A DNA stretch of 14,711 nucleotides from Eubacteriales Family XIII. Incertae Sedis bacterium (GTDB lineage: Bacteria; Bacillota; Clostridia; Peptostreptococcales; Anaerovoracaceae), in contig JAISGB010000258.1 of the NCBI GenBank assembly GCA_031263335.1, forward strand, positions 1 to 14,711, written 5' to 3'. How positions within the stretch are numbered: position 1 is the first letter of the stretch; each line of letters opens with the position of its first letter. The notes beneath the pieces were generated by a model. That model did no database searches. It saw only the letters and a program-made list of their open reading frames with translations, and was not told the origin of the DNA. Both the position numbers and the translations under genes were made by a program. Shown here in pieces: positions 14,191 to 14,711 of the stretch.

Positions 14191-14711
14191 GGATATCCTC
14201 CCCTCCGTAACGCGCGATCGACGCCACATCCTTGTCTCCGCGCCCGGACAGACAGAGGATGACGCTCCCGTCCTTGGGCAGGTCGCCCGCGATCTTGCGG
14301 GCGTGGGCGACCGCGTGCGCGGACTCGACGGCCGGGATGATCCCCTCGGTTTTCGATAGATAGTGAAACGCGTCCACGGCCTCCGCGTCCGTCACGGGGA
14401 CGTACTCCGCGCGGCCCGAGTCGTGGAGCCACGCGTGTTCCGGGCCGATGCCGGGGTAGTCAAGCCCCGCCGAGATCGAATAGACGGGGGCGATCTGTCC
14501 CGCCTCGTCTTGGCAGAAATAGGATTTCATGCCGTGGAACACGCCGAGCCTGCCCTTCGCCATGGTCGCGGCGTGCCGATCCGTATCCGTCCCCAGACCG
14601 GCCGCCTCGCAACCGACGAGCCGGACGCCCCTGTCATTGATGAAGTGGAAGAAGGCGCCGATCGCGTTGGAACCGCCTCCGACGCAGGCGATCACGGCGA
14701 CGGGAAGCCGC
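14183..14711 (-). CDS. trpB: Tryptophan synthase beta subunit, C-terminal part (5' end outside window)
   Basis: The last 175 residues of TrpB, the pyridoxal-phosphate enzyme that joins indole and serine to make tryptophan. The frame is open to the window edge, reading [19 protein letters not shown], where GGGSN is the phosphate-binding loop for the cofactor. Further family motifs are [40 protein letters not shown], the [13 protein letters not shown] region and LSGRGDKD near the C-terminus. A GTG at 14693-14695 is only an internal valine. The TAA stop lies inside the start region of trpA, giving the usual trpBA overlap. The N-terminal half, including the cofactor lysine, is outside the window. 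Confidence 0.96.
   Translation of the reverse strand, partial: RLPVAVIACVGGGSNAIGAFFHFINDRGVRLVGCEAAGLGTDTDRHAATMAKGRLGVFHGMKSYFCQDEAGQIAPVYSISAGLDYPGIGPEHAWLHDSGRAEYVPVTDAEAVDAFHYLSKTEGIIPAVESAHAVAHARKIAGDLPKDGSVILCLSGRGDKDVASIARYGGEDIHE

Overview
The window is a GC-rich (roughly 60 % by eye), densely packed chromosomal segment from a Gram-positive, Clostridia-type Firmicute. Support for this: a lipoprotein-type haem-binding protein of the IsdE family beside surface proteins anchored by a C-terminal membrane helix; the Firmicutes-typical order rRNA methyltransferase (SpoU/TrmH) - pheS - pheT - zapA - mutS2; and strong AGGAGG-type ribosome binding sites. A Christensenellales-like or other uncultured Clostridia source would fit, but the sequence does not fix the genus.

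Layout. (1) Positions 2-4118, plus strand: a haem-acquisition locus. It holds the C-terminal end of a membrane-anchored surface protein, a Shp-like haem-binding surface protein, an IsdE-type haem-binding lipoprotein, a FecCD-type permease and an ABC ATPase. The last four genes overlap or nearly touch. The likely flow is surface haem capture, transfer to the lipoprotein, then ATP-driven import. (2) Positions 4119-4372: a gene-free leader with an extended -10 promoter, three hairpins in a row and an intrinsic terminator, all ahead of ftsZ. (3) Positions 4373-13403, plus strand: ftsZ, a SpoU-family RNA methyltransferase, pheS, pheT, a long coiled-coil ZapA and mutS2. The division genes ftsZ and zapA thus flank the phenylalanyl-tRNA synthetase genes. 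(4) Positions 13414-14711, minus strand: trpA and the 3' part of trpB, translationally coupled and convergent with mutS2.

The most unusual content is non-coding. Two homologous, highly structured intergenic elements of about 150 and 180 bp lie just upstream of pheT and zapA. Each is closed by an 11-bp inverted repeat and holds a long, nearly continuous central hairpin. Where the two copies differ, several differences are compensatory and keep the pairing, so structure appears to have been selected. A third site, directly after ftsZ, carries only the 5' module, followed by a terminator hairpin. The elements could be cis-regulatory RNAs, a BOX/MITE-like repeat family, or both. I did not recognise a named family.

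The protein-coding genes are ordinary members of known families. No tRNA, rRNA, CRISPR array, transposase or phage gene was seen.
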